From Lentzea xinjiangensis (lineage in GTDB: Bacteria > Actinomycetota > Actinomycetes > Mycobacteriales > Pseudonocardiaceae), in NCBI RefSeq assembly GCF_900110955.1, contig NZ_FOFR01000001.1:604410-668409 (forward strand): a stretch of DNA of 64,000 nucleotides, in the 5' to 3' direction. The notes beneath the pieces are model-generated. The model saw only the letters and a list, made by a program, of their open reading frames with translations. It searched no databases and was not told the DNA's origin. Of the stretch, positions 26,493-34,157 are shown piece after piece. A program made the position numbers and the translations under genes. Every line of letters begins with the position of its first letter. The first letter of the stretch is position 1.

Positions 26493-27875
26493 GTGACATG
26501 GCAACCACCGGGTGAGGAACAGGGCTCAGGCCCGCAGTACGTCGACCCGCAGGCGGCGGCCTACCTCGACCCGCAGCAATCCGGCCCGCAGCACGTCAGC
26601 GGCGGTCAATCAGGCCCGTACCCGGTCGGGGGCAGCCAGTCGGGCCCGTACCAGGTGCCGGGCAACGCATCCGGTCCGTACCAGGTGCCCGGCAACGCGT
26701 CGGGCCCCTACCAGGTGCCGGGCAACGCGTCCGGTCCGTACCAGGTGCCGGGCACAGCGTCCGGTCCCTACCCGGTCCCCGGTTCGCAGTCCGGCGCGTA
26801 CCCCGTGGACGGTTCGGGCGCCTACCAGGTGGGCGGCGGCCAATCGGGTGCTCATCCCGTGGGCGGCGGCCAGTCCGGACCGCACAACGCGGCCCAGTAC
26901 GGCCAGTTCGCCGGTGCGCAGTTCCCGAACAACTTCCCGCAGCAGCAGTACCGCTCGCAGGCGCAGGAAGTGTCGTCGCAGCAGCTCATCAAGAAGGAGA
27001 AGCGCCCGCCGACGTCCGGCTGGCGCAAGTCGCTGCACTCGGTGACCGGCGGCCTCATCAACCTCGGCGAGAGCCCGGCCGACGTGCGTCGCCGTGAGCT
27101 GATCGCGCGGATCAACCAGCCGCTGCGCGGGTGCTACAAGATCGCGATGCTGTCGCTCAAGGGCGGTGTCGGCAAGACGACGACGACCACGACGCTGGGC
27201 TCGACGTTCTCGTCGCTGCGCGGTGACCGGGTGATCGCCGTCGACGCCAACCCCGACCGCGGCACGCTCGCGCTGAAGATCCCGCGGGAGACCACGGCGA
27301 CCGTGCGGCACCTGCTGCGCGACGCCTCGCGGATCAAGAAGTACAGCGACGTGCGCGCGTACACCTCGCAGTCGCCGGCGCGGCTCGAGGTGCTGGCGTC
27401 CGAGCAGGACCCGTCGGTGTCGGAGGCGTTCAGCGAGGACGACTACCGGCGCACGGTGGAGCTGCTCGAGCACTTCTACAACATCGTGCTCACCGACTGC
27501 GGCACCGGTCTCATGCACTCCGCGATGAAGGGCGTGCTGGACGAGGCGGACTCGCTGGTGCTCGTGTCGTCCGGCTCGGTCGACGGCGCGCAGACCTCGG
27601 CGGCCACGCTCGACTGGCTGGAGGCGCACGGCTACCGCGACCTGGTCGCGAAGTCCGTCTGCGTGATCAACTCGGTGCGCCCGAAGTCGGGCAAGGTCGA
27701 CCTCGACAAGCTCGCCGCGCACTTCCAGCAGCGGTGCCGTGCCGTGGTCCGCCTGCCGTTCGACGCGCACCTCGAAGAGGGCGCCGAGATCGCGCTGGAC
27801 CAGCTCGCGCCGGAGACCCGGCTCGCGTTGCTGGAGCTCGCCGCCGTCGTGGCGGACGACTTCCCGCACTCCTGA
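26493..27875 (+). CDS. MinD/ParA-like ATPase with decapeptide-repeat N-terminus
   Basis: 460 residues. Residues 30-130 hold about ten copies of a 10-residue repeat of the form SGPYQVPGNA, three of them identical in a row; the region is uncharged and Pro/Gly/Gln-rich. A basic linker (LIKKEKRPPTSGWRKSLHSVTGG) leads to the ATPase: SLKGGVGKTTTTTTLGS (deviant Walker A, Lys228), VIAVDANPDRGTL, IVLTDCGTGLM. The start is GTG 26493, with GGAGG 9 bases upstream. The architecture recalls EspI/Rv3876-type ATPases of ESX systems and Rv0530, which follows ccsA in Mycobacterium. Role unproven; spatial organisation or secretion control are the obvious options. Confidence 0.8.
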   Translation: MTWQPPGEEQGSGPQYVDPQAAAYLDPQQSGPQHVSGGQSGPYPVGGSQSGPYQVPGNASGPYQVPGNASGPYQVPGNASGPYQVPGTASGPYPVPGSQSGAYPVDGSGAYQVGGGQSGAHPVGGGQSGPHNAAQYGQFAGAQFPNNFPQQQYRSQAQEVSSQQLIKKEKRPPTSGWRKSLHSVTGGLINLGESPADVRRRELIARINQPLRGCYKIAMLSLKGGVGKTTTTTTLGSTFSSLRGDRVIAVDANPDRGTLALKIPRETTATVRHLLRDASRIKKYSDVRAYTSQSPARLEVLASEQDPSVSEAFSEDDYRRTVELLEHFYNIVLTDCGTGLMHSAMKGVLDEADSLVLVSSGSVDGAQTSAATLDWLEAHGYRDLVAKSVCVINSVRPKSGKVDLDKLAAHFQQRCRAVVRLPFDAHLEEGAEIALDQLAPETRLALLELAAVVADDFPHS

Positions 27876-27895
27876 GGCCGGCCGGGAACGATGAC

Positions 27896-27928
27896 GGAAA
27901 GGGGTCCTGTGACCAGGGCCCCTTTTCC
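27896..27928. terminator. Bidirectional terminator between convergent genes
   Basis: GGAAAGGGGTCCTG pairs with CAGGGCCCCTTTTCC across a short TGAC loop with one G-T pair and one bulge. The right arm carries a TTTT tract and the left arm AAA, so it can serve both strands. It fills the gap between the MinD-like gene and the small minus-strand gene. Confidence 0.7.
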
Positions 27929-27930
27929 AC

Positions 27931-28122
27931 TCACTCCTCGCGCTTGCGCTTCTCGTCGAGCTTGCGCAGGAACTCCGGGTCGTCGTCGGGTGCGATCACC
28001 TTGCGGCCTGGGGTGTACTCCGAGTGCTGCGGGGCGAACGCTCGCCACACGAGCACAGCCACGGTGAGCGCACCGATCACCGCCAGCAGGTAGATCATCT
28101 GGTCGCCACCTCCCTTTGCCAC
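27931..28122 (-). CDS. Small single-helix membrane protein
   Basis: 63 residues: one helix (MIYLLAVIGALTVAVLVWRAF, about 9-29), then a charged cytosolic tail with VIAPDDDPEFLRKLDEKRKREE. The 'APDDDPEFLRxLD' tail is widespread in actinobacteria near bldC but has no known function. It lies 33 bases downstream of bldC on the same strand and may be cotranscribed. Confidence 0.7.
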   Translation of the reverse strand: MAKGGGDQMIYLLAVIGALTVAVLVWRAFAPQHSEYTPGRKVIAPDDDPEFLRKLDEKRKREE

Positions 28123-28155
28123 GAGGTTACCCGCGGCACAGGGGTTACTACGGTT

Positions 28156-28362
28156 TCAGTGGCGGACGGGTTCAGATGCCTCCGTCGTGAGCTCCGAGAG
28201 CAGGGCCTTCACCTCGGTCTCACGGAACCTGCGGTGTCCTCCCGGTGTGCGGATCGAGCCGATGCGACCGGCGGTGGCCCATCGGGTCACGGTCTTCGGG
28301 TCGACCCGGAACAGATTGGCGACTTCCCCAGGGGTCAACAGGCGCTCGGACGCTGTAGTCAC
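28156..28362 (-). CDS. bldC: Developmental regulator BldC (MerR-type winged helix)
   Basis: 68 residues, a single winged-helix domain: LLTPGEVANLFRVDPKTVTRWATAGRIGSIRTPGGHRRFRE. Close to Streptomyces BldC, including the near-invariant VDPKTVTRWA and GGHRR wing. BldC binds direct repeats cooperatively, head to tail, and delays sporulation genes. GTG start with AGGAGG 4 bases upstream. Divergent from an Lrp gene; the 150-base gap contains overlapping dyads. Confidence 0.93.
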   Translation of the reverse strand: MTTASERLLTPGEVANLFRVDPKTVTRWATAGRIGSIRTPGGHRRFRETEVKALLSELTTEASEPVRH

Positions 28363-28374
28363 TCGTCCTCCTCA

Positions 28375-28396
28375 GATCAGACGTTCCGACCTGATC
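28375..28396. promoter_or_regulatory. Dyad upstream of bldC
   Basis: GATCAG-n10-CTGATC, with a second interleaved dyad CCTGAT...ATCAGG (28390-28416). Both lie within 55 bases of the bldC start in the divergent promoter region. A binding protein cannot be named; autoregulation or the Lrp product are possible. Confidence 0.3.
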
Positions 28397-28515
28397 GTGG
28401 CATCTGACCCATCAGGTACTCGAACGCTTGTTTTTTGGTAAAGAGGTAGTAAGGGACGACCGGGGCGAACCGGACAAGTGACCAGAGCGGCGTGTGTGCA
28501 CGCGTGGGGCCTAAT

Positions 28516-28989
28516 GTGTCGCGGGTGGATGCTCTCGATCGGCAGATCATCGCCGCACTGCGCGCCAACGGCCGGGCCACGTACGCCGATCTCGGCAGGC
28601 AGGTGGGCCTGTCCGCCTCCGCCGTGCACGAACGGGTCGGCAAGCTCGAGTCCAGCGGTGTGATCGTCGGGTACCACGCGGTCGTCGACCCCAGCGCGGT
28701 CGGCCTGGGCGTGACGGCCCTGATCGGGATCCACCCCACCGACATCGCGGACGACAACGAGGTCGCGGTCGCGCTGGCCGAGCTCGTCGAGGTCGAGTCC
28801 TGCTACCGGGTGGCGGGCGACGAGTCGTTCATCGTCAAGGTCAGGGTGGCGACCGTGGACGACCTGGAGCGCTCGCTCGGGCGGCTGCGGCGCATCCCCG
28901 GCGTGGCGCGCACCCGCACGACCGTGGTGCTCTCCACCCGTTTCGAGGGACGCCCGAACACCGGCGAAGACGACGGCGACGTAACCTGA
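28516..28989 (+). CDS. Lrp/AsnC-family transcriptional regulator
   Basis: 157 residues. N-terminal HTH: VDALDRQIIAALRANGRATYADLGRQVGLSASAVHERVGKLESSGVI in outline, the Lrp signature. The C-terminal RAM domain holds DIADDNEVAVALAELVEVESCYRVAGDESFIVKVRV, the ligand-binding alpha-beta sandwich. Probably senses an amino acid. GTG 28516 is chosen with GGGG 6 bases upstream; GTG 28525 is possible. Divergent from bldC; a DUF4229 gene follows within 5 bases. Confidence 0.85.
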   Translation: MSRVDALDRQIIAALRANGRATYADLGRQVGLSASAVHERVGKLESSGVIVGYHAVVDPSAVGLGVTALIGIHPTDIADDNEVAVALAELVEVESCYRVAGDESFIVKVRVATVDDLERSLGRLRRIPGVARTRTTVVLSTRFEGRPNTGEDDGDVT

Positions 28990-28993
28990 ACGG

Positions 28994-29263
28994 GTGCTCG
29001 CTCGTGATGTGACGTTGTACGTCCTCGCCCGCCTCGGTCTCGTCGCGGCGGTGACGGGCGCACTCCTGTTGTTCAAGGTTCCTCTGCTCCCCGCGCTCGC
29101 CGTCGGCGTGGTCGTGGCGCTGCCCGCCTCGCTGTTCCTCTTCAAGGGGCTGCGGCAGCGGGTGGCGACCGGCCTGAACGCCCGCCAGGCCGTGCGCAGG
29201 GCCGAGCGCGACAAGCTGCGCTCCGAGCTGCGTGGTGACGAAGGTCCTGTCACTCAGGCGTGA
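28994..29263 (+). CDS. DUF4229 membrane protein
   Basis: 89 residues with two helices (about 8-25 and 30-50), then a basic cytosolic tail [24 protein letters not shown]. Fits DUF4229, small actinobacterial membrane proteins of unknown function. Likely cotranscribed with the Lrp gene. Confidence 0.7.
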   Translation: MLARDVTLYVLARLGLVAAVTGALLLFKVPLLPALAVGVVVALPASLFLFKGLRQRVATGLNARQAVRRAERDKLRSELRGDEGPVTQA

Positions 29264-29289
29264 GCGTCCGCCGCGGTTATCGTGCCGCT

Positions 29290-30378
29290 GTGAGTACCTC
29301 CGTTGATCGTTGTTGCAGCAGGACCAGGCACTGGGTGTGCGAGGCCGTCGGGATCATCGAGGCGGACGCGAACCGCAGCGCGGACACCCACCTGCTGCGC
29401 TACCCGCTGCCGCTCGACTGGGGCATCGACCTCTACCTGAAGGACGAGTCGACGCACCCCACCGGTTCGCTCAAGCACCGGCTGGCGCGGTCGTTGTTCC
29501 TCTACGCGATCTGCAACGGGTGGATCACCGGCGGCACGCCCGTGATCGAGGCCTCCTCCGGTTCCACGGCGGTGTCCGAGGCGTACTTCGCGCGGCTGCT
29601 GGGGCTGCCGTTCATCGCGGTGATGCCCCGCTCGACCTCGGCGGAGAAGGTCGCGCTGATCGAGCGGCAGGGCGGCAGGTGCCACTTCGTCGACGAGCCG
29701 TCGGCGATCTACGACGAGTCGCGGCGGCTGGCCACCGAGCTCGGCGGCCACTTCATGGACCAGTTCACGCACGCCGAGCGCGCTACCGACTGGCGGGGCA
29801 ACAACAACATCGCCGAGTCCATCTTCGACCAGATGAAGCTCGAACCGTCACCGGAACCGGACTGGATCGTCGTGGGAGCCGGCACGGGCGGGACGTCGGC
29901 CACGATCGGCCGCTACATCCACTACCAGAAGCTGAGCACCCGGCTCGCCGTCGTCGACCCCGAGCACTCGGTCTTCTTCGAGGCGTGGCGGGACGGCAAC
30001 CCGGACCTGGTGGCCACCCGCGGCTCCGGCATCGAGGGCATCGGCCGGCCGCGGGTGGAGCCGTCGTTCATCGGCCAGGTGATCGACCGGATGATCAAGG
30101 TGCCGGACGCGGCGTCCATCGCGACGATCCGGTTCGTGGAGGACCTGCTCGGCCGGCGCGTCGGCGGCTCGACCGGCACGAACCTCTGGGGAGCGTTCCA
30201 GGTCGTGGCCGAGATGCGGCAGTCGCGCAGCCGCGGCAGCGTGGTCACGTTGCTCTGCGACGGCGGCGAGCGTTACGCGAACACCTACTACGACGACTCA
30301 TGGGTAGCGGCACAAGGCATGGACCTCGATCCCTGCCTTGATCGCCTGAACAACTTCCACCGCACGGGGAACTGGTGA
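29290..30378 (+). CDS. cds1: PLP-dependent cysteine synthase-family enzyme, Cds1-like (L-cysteine desulfhydrase)
   Basis: 362 residues, fold-type II PLP enzyme. [20 protein letters not shown] contains the Schiff-base Lys, [15 protein letters not shown] the substrate loop, and [16 protein letters not shown] the phosphate-binding glycine loop. [14 protein letters not shown] and [15 protein letters not shown] match M. tuberculosis Rv3684 (Cds1) closely. Cds1 breaks L-cysteine to H2S, ammonia and pyruvate and supports respiration and redox balance. Cytosolic. Start GTG 29290, lacking a good Shine-Dalgarno. The ESX-like locus starts 56 bases downstream. Confidence 0.85.
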   Translation: MSTSVDRCCSRTRHWVCEAVGIIEADANRSADTHLLRYPLPLDWGIDLYLKDESTHPTGSLKHRLARSLFLYAICNGWITGGTPVIEASSGSTAVSEAYFARLLGLPFIAVMPRSTSAEKVALIERQGGRCHFVDEPSAIYDESRRLATELGGHFMDQFTHAERATDWRGNNNIAESIFDQMKLEPSPEPDWIVVGAGTGGTSATIGRYIHYQKLSTRLAVVDPEHSVFFEAWRDGNPDLVATRGSGIEGIGRPRVEPSFIGQVIDRMIKVPDAASIATIRFVEDLLGRRVGGSTGTNLWGAFQVVAEMRQSRSRGSVVTLLCDGGERYANTYYDDSWVAAQGMDLDPCLDRLNNFHRTGNW

Positions 30379-30390
30379 CGAGCATCGTGC

Positions 30391-30403
30391 GTCACAGCGT
30401 GAC
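30391..30403. promoter_or_regulatory. Short dyad before the ESX-like locus
   Basis: GTCAC-AGC-GTGAC, 31 bases before the GTG at 30434, in the 55-base gap after the Cds1-like gene. The only symmetric element found ahead of the six-gene unit; could be an operator. A strong GGGGGG ribosome site follows at 30424-30428. Confidence 0.25.
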
Positions 30404-30433
30404 CTGAGCACCTGAGTCCGCAGGGGGGACGCT

Positions 30434-30739
30434 GTGTCGTCGCTGTTCACCGACGCGGCCGAGCTGCGCGCGTACGCCGAGTACCTGCGCACCGAAGCCC
30501 AAGAGTTCGAGACGATCCGCAAGTACGTCCACGCGACGGCGTGCGACAAGAGCGGCTTCACCGGCCTGCTCGCGTTGCTGCAGCCGGGCGTGGACGTCGT
30601 GCGGGCGTTGTTCGACGAGACGCTCGACTTCGGCAAGTCGAAGCTCGAGGGCGCGGCGTCCGCCGTGGACGCGACGGCCAAGGTCTACGAGGACGTCGAC
30701 AGGGCGCAGGTGACGGTGTTCAGCGGGATCCTCCGGTGA
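30434..30739 (+). CDS. EspC/WXG100-like small type VII secretion substrate
   Basis: 101 residues, all helical. Two long helices (about 6-35 and 53-90) are separated by SGFTGLLALLQPG, the turn where WXG proteins carry their motif. It ends AKVYEDVDRAQ, where Y85-x-x-x-D89 is the YxxxD/E type VII export signal. This fits the EspC family (ESX substrates secreted as partners of larger proteins). No Sec signal. The next gene starts in its stop codon (GTGA), as for substrate pairs that fold together. The family call is from pattern, not from a search. Confidence 0.7.
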   Translation: MSSLFTDAAELRAYAEYLRTEAQEFETIRKYVHATACDKSGFTGLLALLQPGVDVVRALFDETLDFGKSKLEGAASAVDATAKVYEDVDRAQVTVFSGILR

Positions 30740-33738
30740 CCGCGACGAGCTACCAGGACCCCCGCCCGGTCGTCGCGTCCCTGAAGCAGCCCGAGGTCGA
30801 CACGGCCTCGCTGAACGAGGTGCTGCAGGACCAGGGCTGGGGCGTCCAGGCCGTCAACTGGGTCTTCGAGGCGGTGACCGGCGAGAGCCTGGTCGCCACG
30901 ATCATCACGCCGATCACCGGCGACTGGTCGAAGATCCGCGCCGACGGCGACGCCTGGCGCATGGTCGGCAACGCGATGAACGACGTCTCGTACAACCTCA
31001 CCGACGCCGTCGGCAAGGTGCGCGACCACTGGGACGGCGACGCGGCCCGCGCACACGAGAGGTACATCGCCCTGGGCTGGAAGGCCGGCCTGCTGGCGGA
31101 GATGGGCGTCGCCCAGCTCATCGCCAAGGGCTTCGACACGGTCGCCTCCGGGGCCGAGGCCCTGGGCAAGCAGGCCGCGCGCCTGCTCGACTACCTGGTC
31201 AACAAGCTGATCGAGGCCGCGGCCACCGTCTGGGTCCCGGTGGCGGGCTGGGTCAAGGCCGCCGAGATGGTCTGGAACGCGTACCAGATCTACCGGCGCG
31301 TCATGGACATCATCGACACGGTCAAGAAGCTCATCTCGGACGTCAAGTCCCTGTTCGACGCCGTGGGCCGCGTCTTCTCGGCGATCGGCAAGCTGAAGGA
31401 CGCCGACTCCCTCGCCGAGGCCATGAACGCCACCCAGGAGGTGGCGGAGGCGGGCCGCGACGTCCGCAACGCCGTCAACGACCTCCGCGACGACGTGACG
31501 TCCATCAAGGACTCGGCCACGGAGATCGCGGACCGCGGCCGGGAGATCGGTTCGAAGGTCCACGAGGTCCACACCCCGCCGGGCTCCGCCGACGACGGCA
31601 CCAAGCCCGCGGCGGCCTCGGCCGTCGCGCCCGGCGGCGCCCCGGTCTCCGCACCTCCGGCGCCCAACGGCAGCCCTGACGCCCCCGCCTCCACGCACGC
31701 GGCGACCGCGGCGGGCCCCGGCGTGTCCGCGCCGCCGTCACCAGGCGGTGGTGGCGGCGGTGTGCCGACGGGCGGCCACGCGGGCTCGGGCGGCGCCCCC
31801 ACGGGCGGTCACGCGGGTCCGGGTGGTGTGCCGACGGGCGCCCCGCCGCGCCTCGACACGACGCACGCGGCAGGCGCGGCCCCACCCGCCGCCCCGCCGT
31901 CGCACGCCCAGACGCCCATGGCGGGCGCGATGCCGATGGGCGCCCCGATGGCTCCCGGTGCCGGCGGTGGCGACCAGACGAGGAGCTCCGGCTCCCGGCC
32001 GGGAGCCTCCGGCGTGCCGGCGTTCCCGTCCGCGGGCTCTACTACGGGCTCTTCTGCGGGCTCTCCCGCGGGCCAGGGCAAGCCCACCGGCCTGCCCGCA
32101 CCTCCCGGCCACGCCACGCCCGGCGCGGGCCTGCCGACCCCGCCCAGCCAGCCGACCGCGGGCTCCGGCACCCCGCGTCCCGGCGGCTCCGGCCTGCCGA
32201 CGCCTCCGGCGGCCTCGTCGGGCCTGCCGACCCCGCCCGGCTCCAGCACGCACCCGACTCCGGGCACGCACCCGACTCCGGGCACCCACCCGACTCCGGG
32301 CGGCTCCGGCAACGGCCTGCCGACCCCGCCGAACTCGGGCGCACACCCGTCCGGTACCGGCGGCCACCACAGCCCGAACGGCTCCGGCCTGCCCACGCCT
32401 CCCGATCACCCGACCGCGGGCACGGCGACCGCCCCGGCCCCGTCCGGCACGGGCGGCGGCCTCCCGTCGCCTCCCGGACACCCGAGCCCCAGCGCCGGCG
32501 CGGAGCACCCGACGCCCAACGCGGGTGGCACGACCTCGCCCGACTCGTCCACCCCGCGCCCGCACGACACGACACCGTCCGGCACCACACCGCGCGACGG
32601 CACGCCCGGCGACCAGTCCGGCCCGCGCCCGCACGACGCGACGCCGAACGGTTCGACCGACGCCAGGCCGCACGACATCGACACCAAGCCCCACACCGGT
32701 GACGCGAGGCCCCACGACACCGACAGCACGCCGCAGACCGACGGCCAGTCCCACACCGACGGCAAGCCCCACGACACCGACACCAGCGGTGCCGAAGGCG
32801 CCCAGCCCCACACCCCCGACCCCACCCCGGCCGACCACCACCCGGCCCCCGACACCACCCCCGACCCGAAGCCGGGCGACGACGCGGCCACCTCCAACGG
32901 CAGCGGACCGGACAGCCCTGCCCCGCCGAGCGGCGGCCCCGACCTCAACGGCCGCTTCGACGCGGCCGCCATGGTGGCGCAGGGCCAGGGCTACCAGCAC
33001 CAGCTCGAGCAGATGCTGCCGAACCAGGCCGACCGCGACCGCTACGTCGAGCTGAGCCAGAAGCTCTCCACCGAGCTCAGCGCCGACGAGGCCCAGCACG
33101 TCGCCGACGTGCGCAACCAGATCACGGTCGGCAGCGGTGACATCGTCACCAAGGCGCTGAACCAGGGTGCGCTCAGCACCTACCTGCCCGACCAGCCCCA
33201 CGCGCCCGGCGCGAAGCAGGCCGACTGGCAGAACCAGATGGGCGGTTCCGTCGCCAGGGGTCAGGACGTGGTCGACATCAACACCCCGGCCGGTCTGCGC
33301 GACGGCCTGGCGCTCGACGACAAGGGCAAGGGCTGGACGCCCATCCCCGAGAACGCCGACTCCGCCATGCAGCTCCGGTACCAGGTGACCGACCAGAACA
33401 TCGGCAACCACAACATCCCCTTCGGCGGGCCGAAGAAGGACGTGCCGGACTTCGCCACCTTCGGGCCGCGGCAGGACAGCGAGTACCAGTCGCCGCAGGA
33501 GCAGGCGCACTACGAGGCGTCGCAGAAGCAGATGGCCGCCGCCGGCGGAGCCGCGAAACCGTACGACGGCTACGACCCGTTCACCGGCACGGGCTCCACG
33601 ATGGGTGGTGTGCCGGAGTGGCGCGTGGACGGCGGCACGCCGTTGCCGGATCGTGCCGAGATCTGGCAGGTGAACGCGGACGGAACTGAGAAACTGCACG
33701 CCGTGTACGACCGCAAGTTCGGCTGGACGAAGCTCTGA
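30736..33738 (+). CDS. Large WXG-like, Pro-rich putative type VII secreted effector
   Basis: 1000 residues in three parts. (1) 1-270: helical, with VRDHWDGDAARAHERYI at about 95-111, where W99-D-G101 is the WXG turn, and long amphipathic helices (VKKLISDVKSLFDAVGRVFSAIGKL) after it, as in PPE/LXG-like N-termini. (2) 270-735: disordered Pro/Gly/Thr/His-rich linker full of short repeats (SGLPTPP, THPTPG, PHDTD). (3) 735-1000: folded domain beginning PDLNGRFDAAAMVAQGQGY and ending LPDRAEIWQVNADG...VYDRKFGWTKL. The layout is that of a polymorphic toxin, but I recognise no toxin fold. The end segment reappears in the protein at 34154. Confidence 0.7.
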   Translation: MTATSYQDPRPVVASLKQPEVDTASLNEVLQDQGWGVQAVNWVFEAVTGESLVATIITPITGDWSKIRADGDAWRMVGNAMNDVSYNLTDAVGKVRDHWDGDAARAHERYIALGWKAGLLAEMGVAQLIAKGFDTVASGAEALGKQAARLLDYLVNKLIEAAATVWVPVAGWVKAAEMVWNAYQIYRRVMDIIDTVKKLISDVKSLFDAVGRVFSAIGKLKDADSLAEAMNATQEVAEAGRDVRNAVNDLRDDVTSIKDSATEIADRGREIGSKVHEVHTPPGSADDGTKPAAASAVAPGGAPVSAPPAPNGSPDAPASTHAATAAGPGVSAPPSPGGGGGGVPTGGHAGSGGAPTGGHAGPGGVPTGAPPRLDTTHAAGAAPPAAPPSHAQTPMAGAMPMGAPMAPGAGGGDQTRSSGSRPGASGVPAFPSAGSTTGSSAGSPAGQGKPTGLPAPPGHATPGAGLPTPPSQPTAGSGTPRPGGSGLPTPPAASSGLPTPPGSSTHPTPGTHPTPGTHPTPGGSGNGLPTPPNSGAHPSGTGGHHSPNGSGLPTPPDHPTAGTATAPAPSGTGGGLPSPPGHPSPSAGAEHPTPNAGGTTSPDSSTPRPHDTTPSGTTPRDGTPGDQSGPRPHDATPNGSTDARPHDIDTKPHTGDARPHDTDSTPQTDGQSHTDGKPHDTDTSGAEGAQPHTPDPTPADHHPAPDTTPDPKPGDDAATSNGSGPDSPAPPSGGPDLNGRFDAAAMVAQGQGYQHQLEQMLPNQADRDRYVELSQKLSTELSADEAQHVADVRNQITVGSGDIVTKALNQGALSTYLPDQPHAPGAKQADWQNQMGGSVARGQDVVDINTPAGLRDGLALDDKGKGWTPIPENADSAMQLRYQVTDQNIGNHNIPFGGPKKDVPDFATFGPRQDSEYQSPQEQAHYEASQKQMAAAGGAAKPYDGYDPFTGTGSTMGGVPEWRVDGGTPLPDRAEIWQVNADGTEKLHAVYDRKFGWTKL
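31560..32937 (+). repeat. Low-complexity Pro-rich repeat region inside the effector gene
   Basis: About 460 codons of short degenerate tandem repeats. Clear units include three consecutive THPTPG copies near 32250-32298, several SGLPTPP units at 32190-32400, and PHDTD/KPH units at 32560-32800. Composition shifts from Gly/Ala/Pro in the first half to Asp/His/Thr/Pro in the second. Likely a flexible spacer; prone to length variation between strains. Confidence 0.75.
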
Positions 33739-34157
33739 TGACCAAGTACTCGCAGGAGATGGCCGAGTACCGCGGCGAGGTGTACTTCGCGGGCGCCGAG
33801 GACGCGCACCACGTGTGGATCCGCAAGATCCCCGGCGTGGCCTACACCAACGACGAGCGGTTCGAGACCTACAACGGCCGTGAGCTCAAGACGGTGGCGG
33901 TGACGGCGCTCGACGCCTGGTACGAGGAGCGGATGACGGCCACCTGGCGCGGTCAGCCGTTCAACGTCATCGCCGTCGACGACGGCAAGGCGGAGGCGGG
34001 GTACGCGGGCGGCGAGTACGCCTGGGCGCGGCAGAACGGTCTCGAAGGCGACCAGTACAACGGGTACCGGGCCACGCTCGAGGTGGCGGAGCTGGCGGAC
34101 GTGCAGGTCGACCGCACCGACTTCCTGGCGCGGTGGAAGGAGAGGAACCCGGGATGA
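33738..34157 (+). CDS. Unrecognised protein with two Y/WRG domains; immunity or partner candidate
   Basis: 139 residues, cytosolic, no signal. Two similar halves: EMAEYRGEVYFAGAED (about 7-22) and TATWRGQPFNVIAVDD (67-82), each followed by a stretch with Tyr/Gly and ending in an acidic/aromatic helix (ALDAWYEERM; VDRTDFLARWKER). The same unit occurs twice in the protein encoded next. Translation is coupled at both ends (1-base and 4-base overlaps). Position right after a putative toxin is the usual place for an immunity protein, so that is the leading guess; no family match. Confidence 0.6.
   Translation: MTKYSQEMAEYRGEVYFAGAEDAHHVWIRKIPGVAYTNDERFETYNGRELKTVAVTALDAWYEERMTATWRGQPFNVIAVDDGKAEAGYAGGEYAWARQNGLEGDQYNGYRATLEVAELADVQVDRTDFLARWKERNPG

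Noticed and set aside
26640..26770. Possible minisatellite or CRISPR in the 30-bp repeats
   Set aside because: Contiguous, in frame and coding for the decapeptide array of the MinD-like ATPase; no unique spacers.
31748..33055. Plus-strand alternative frame of 435 codons inside the Pro-rich effector gene
   Set aside because: Product is only Arg/Pro/Thr repeats produced by reading the GC-rich repeat out of frame; no ribosome site and no domain.
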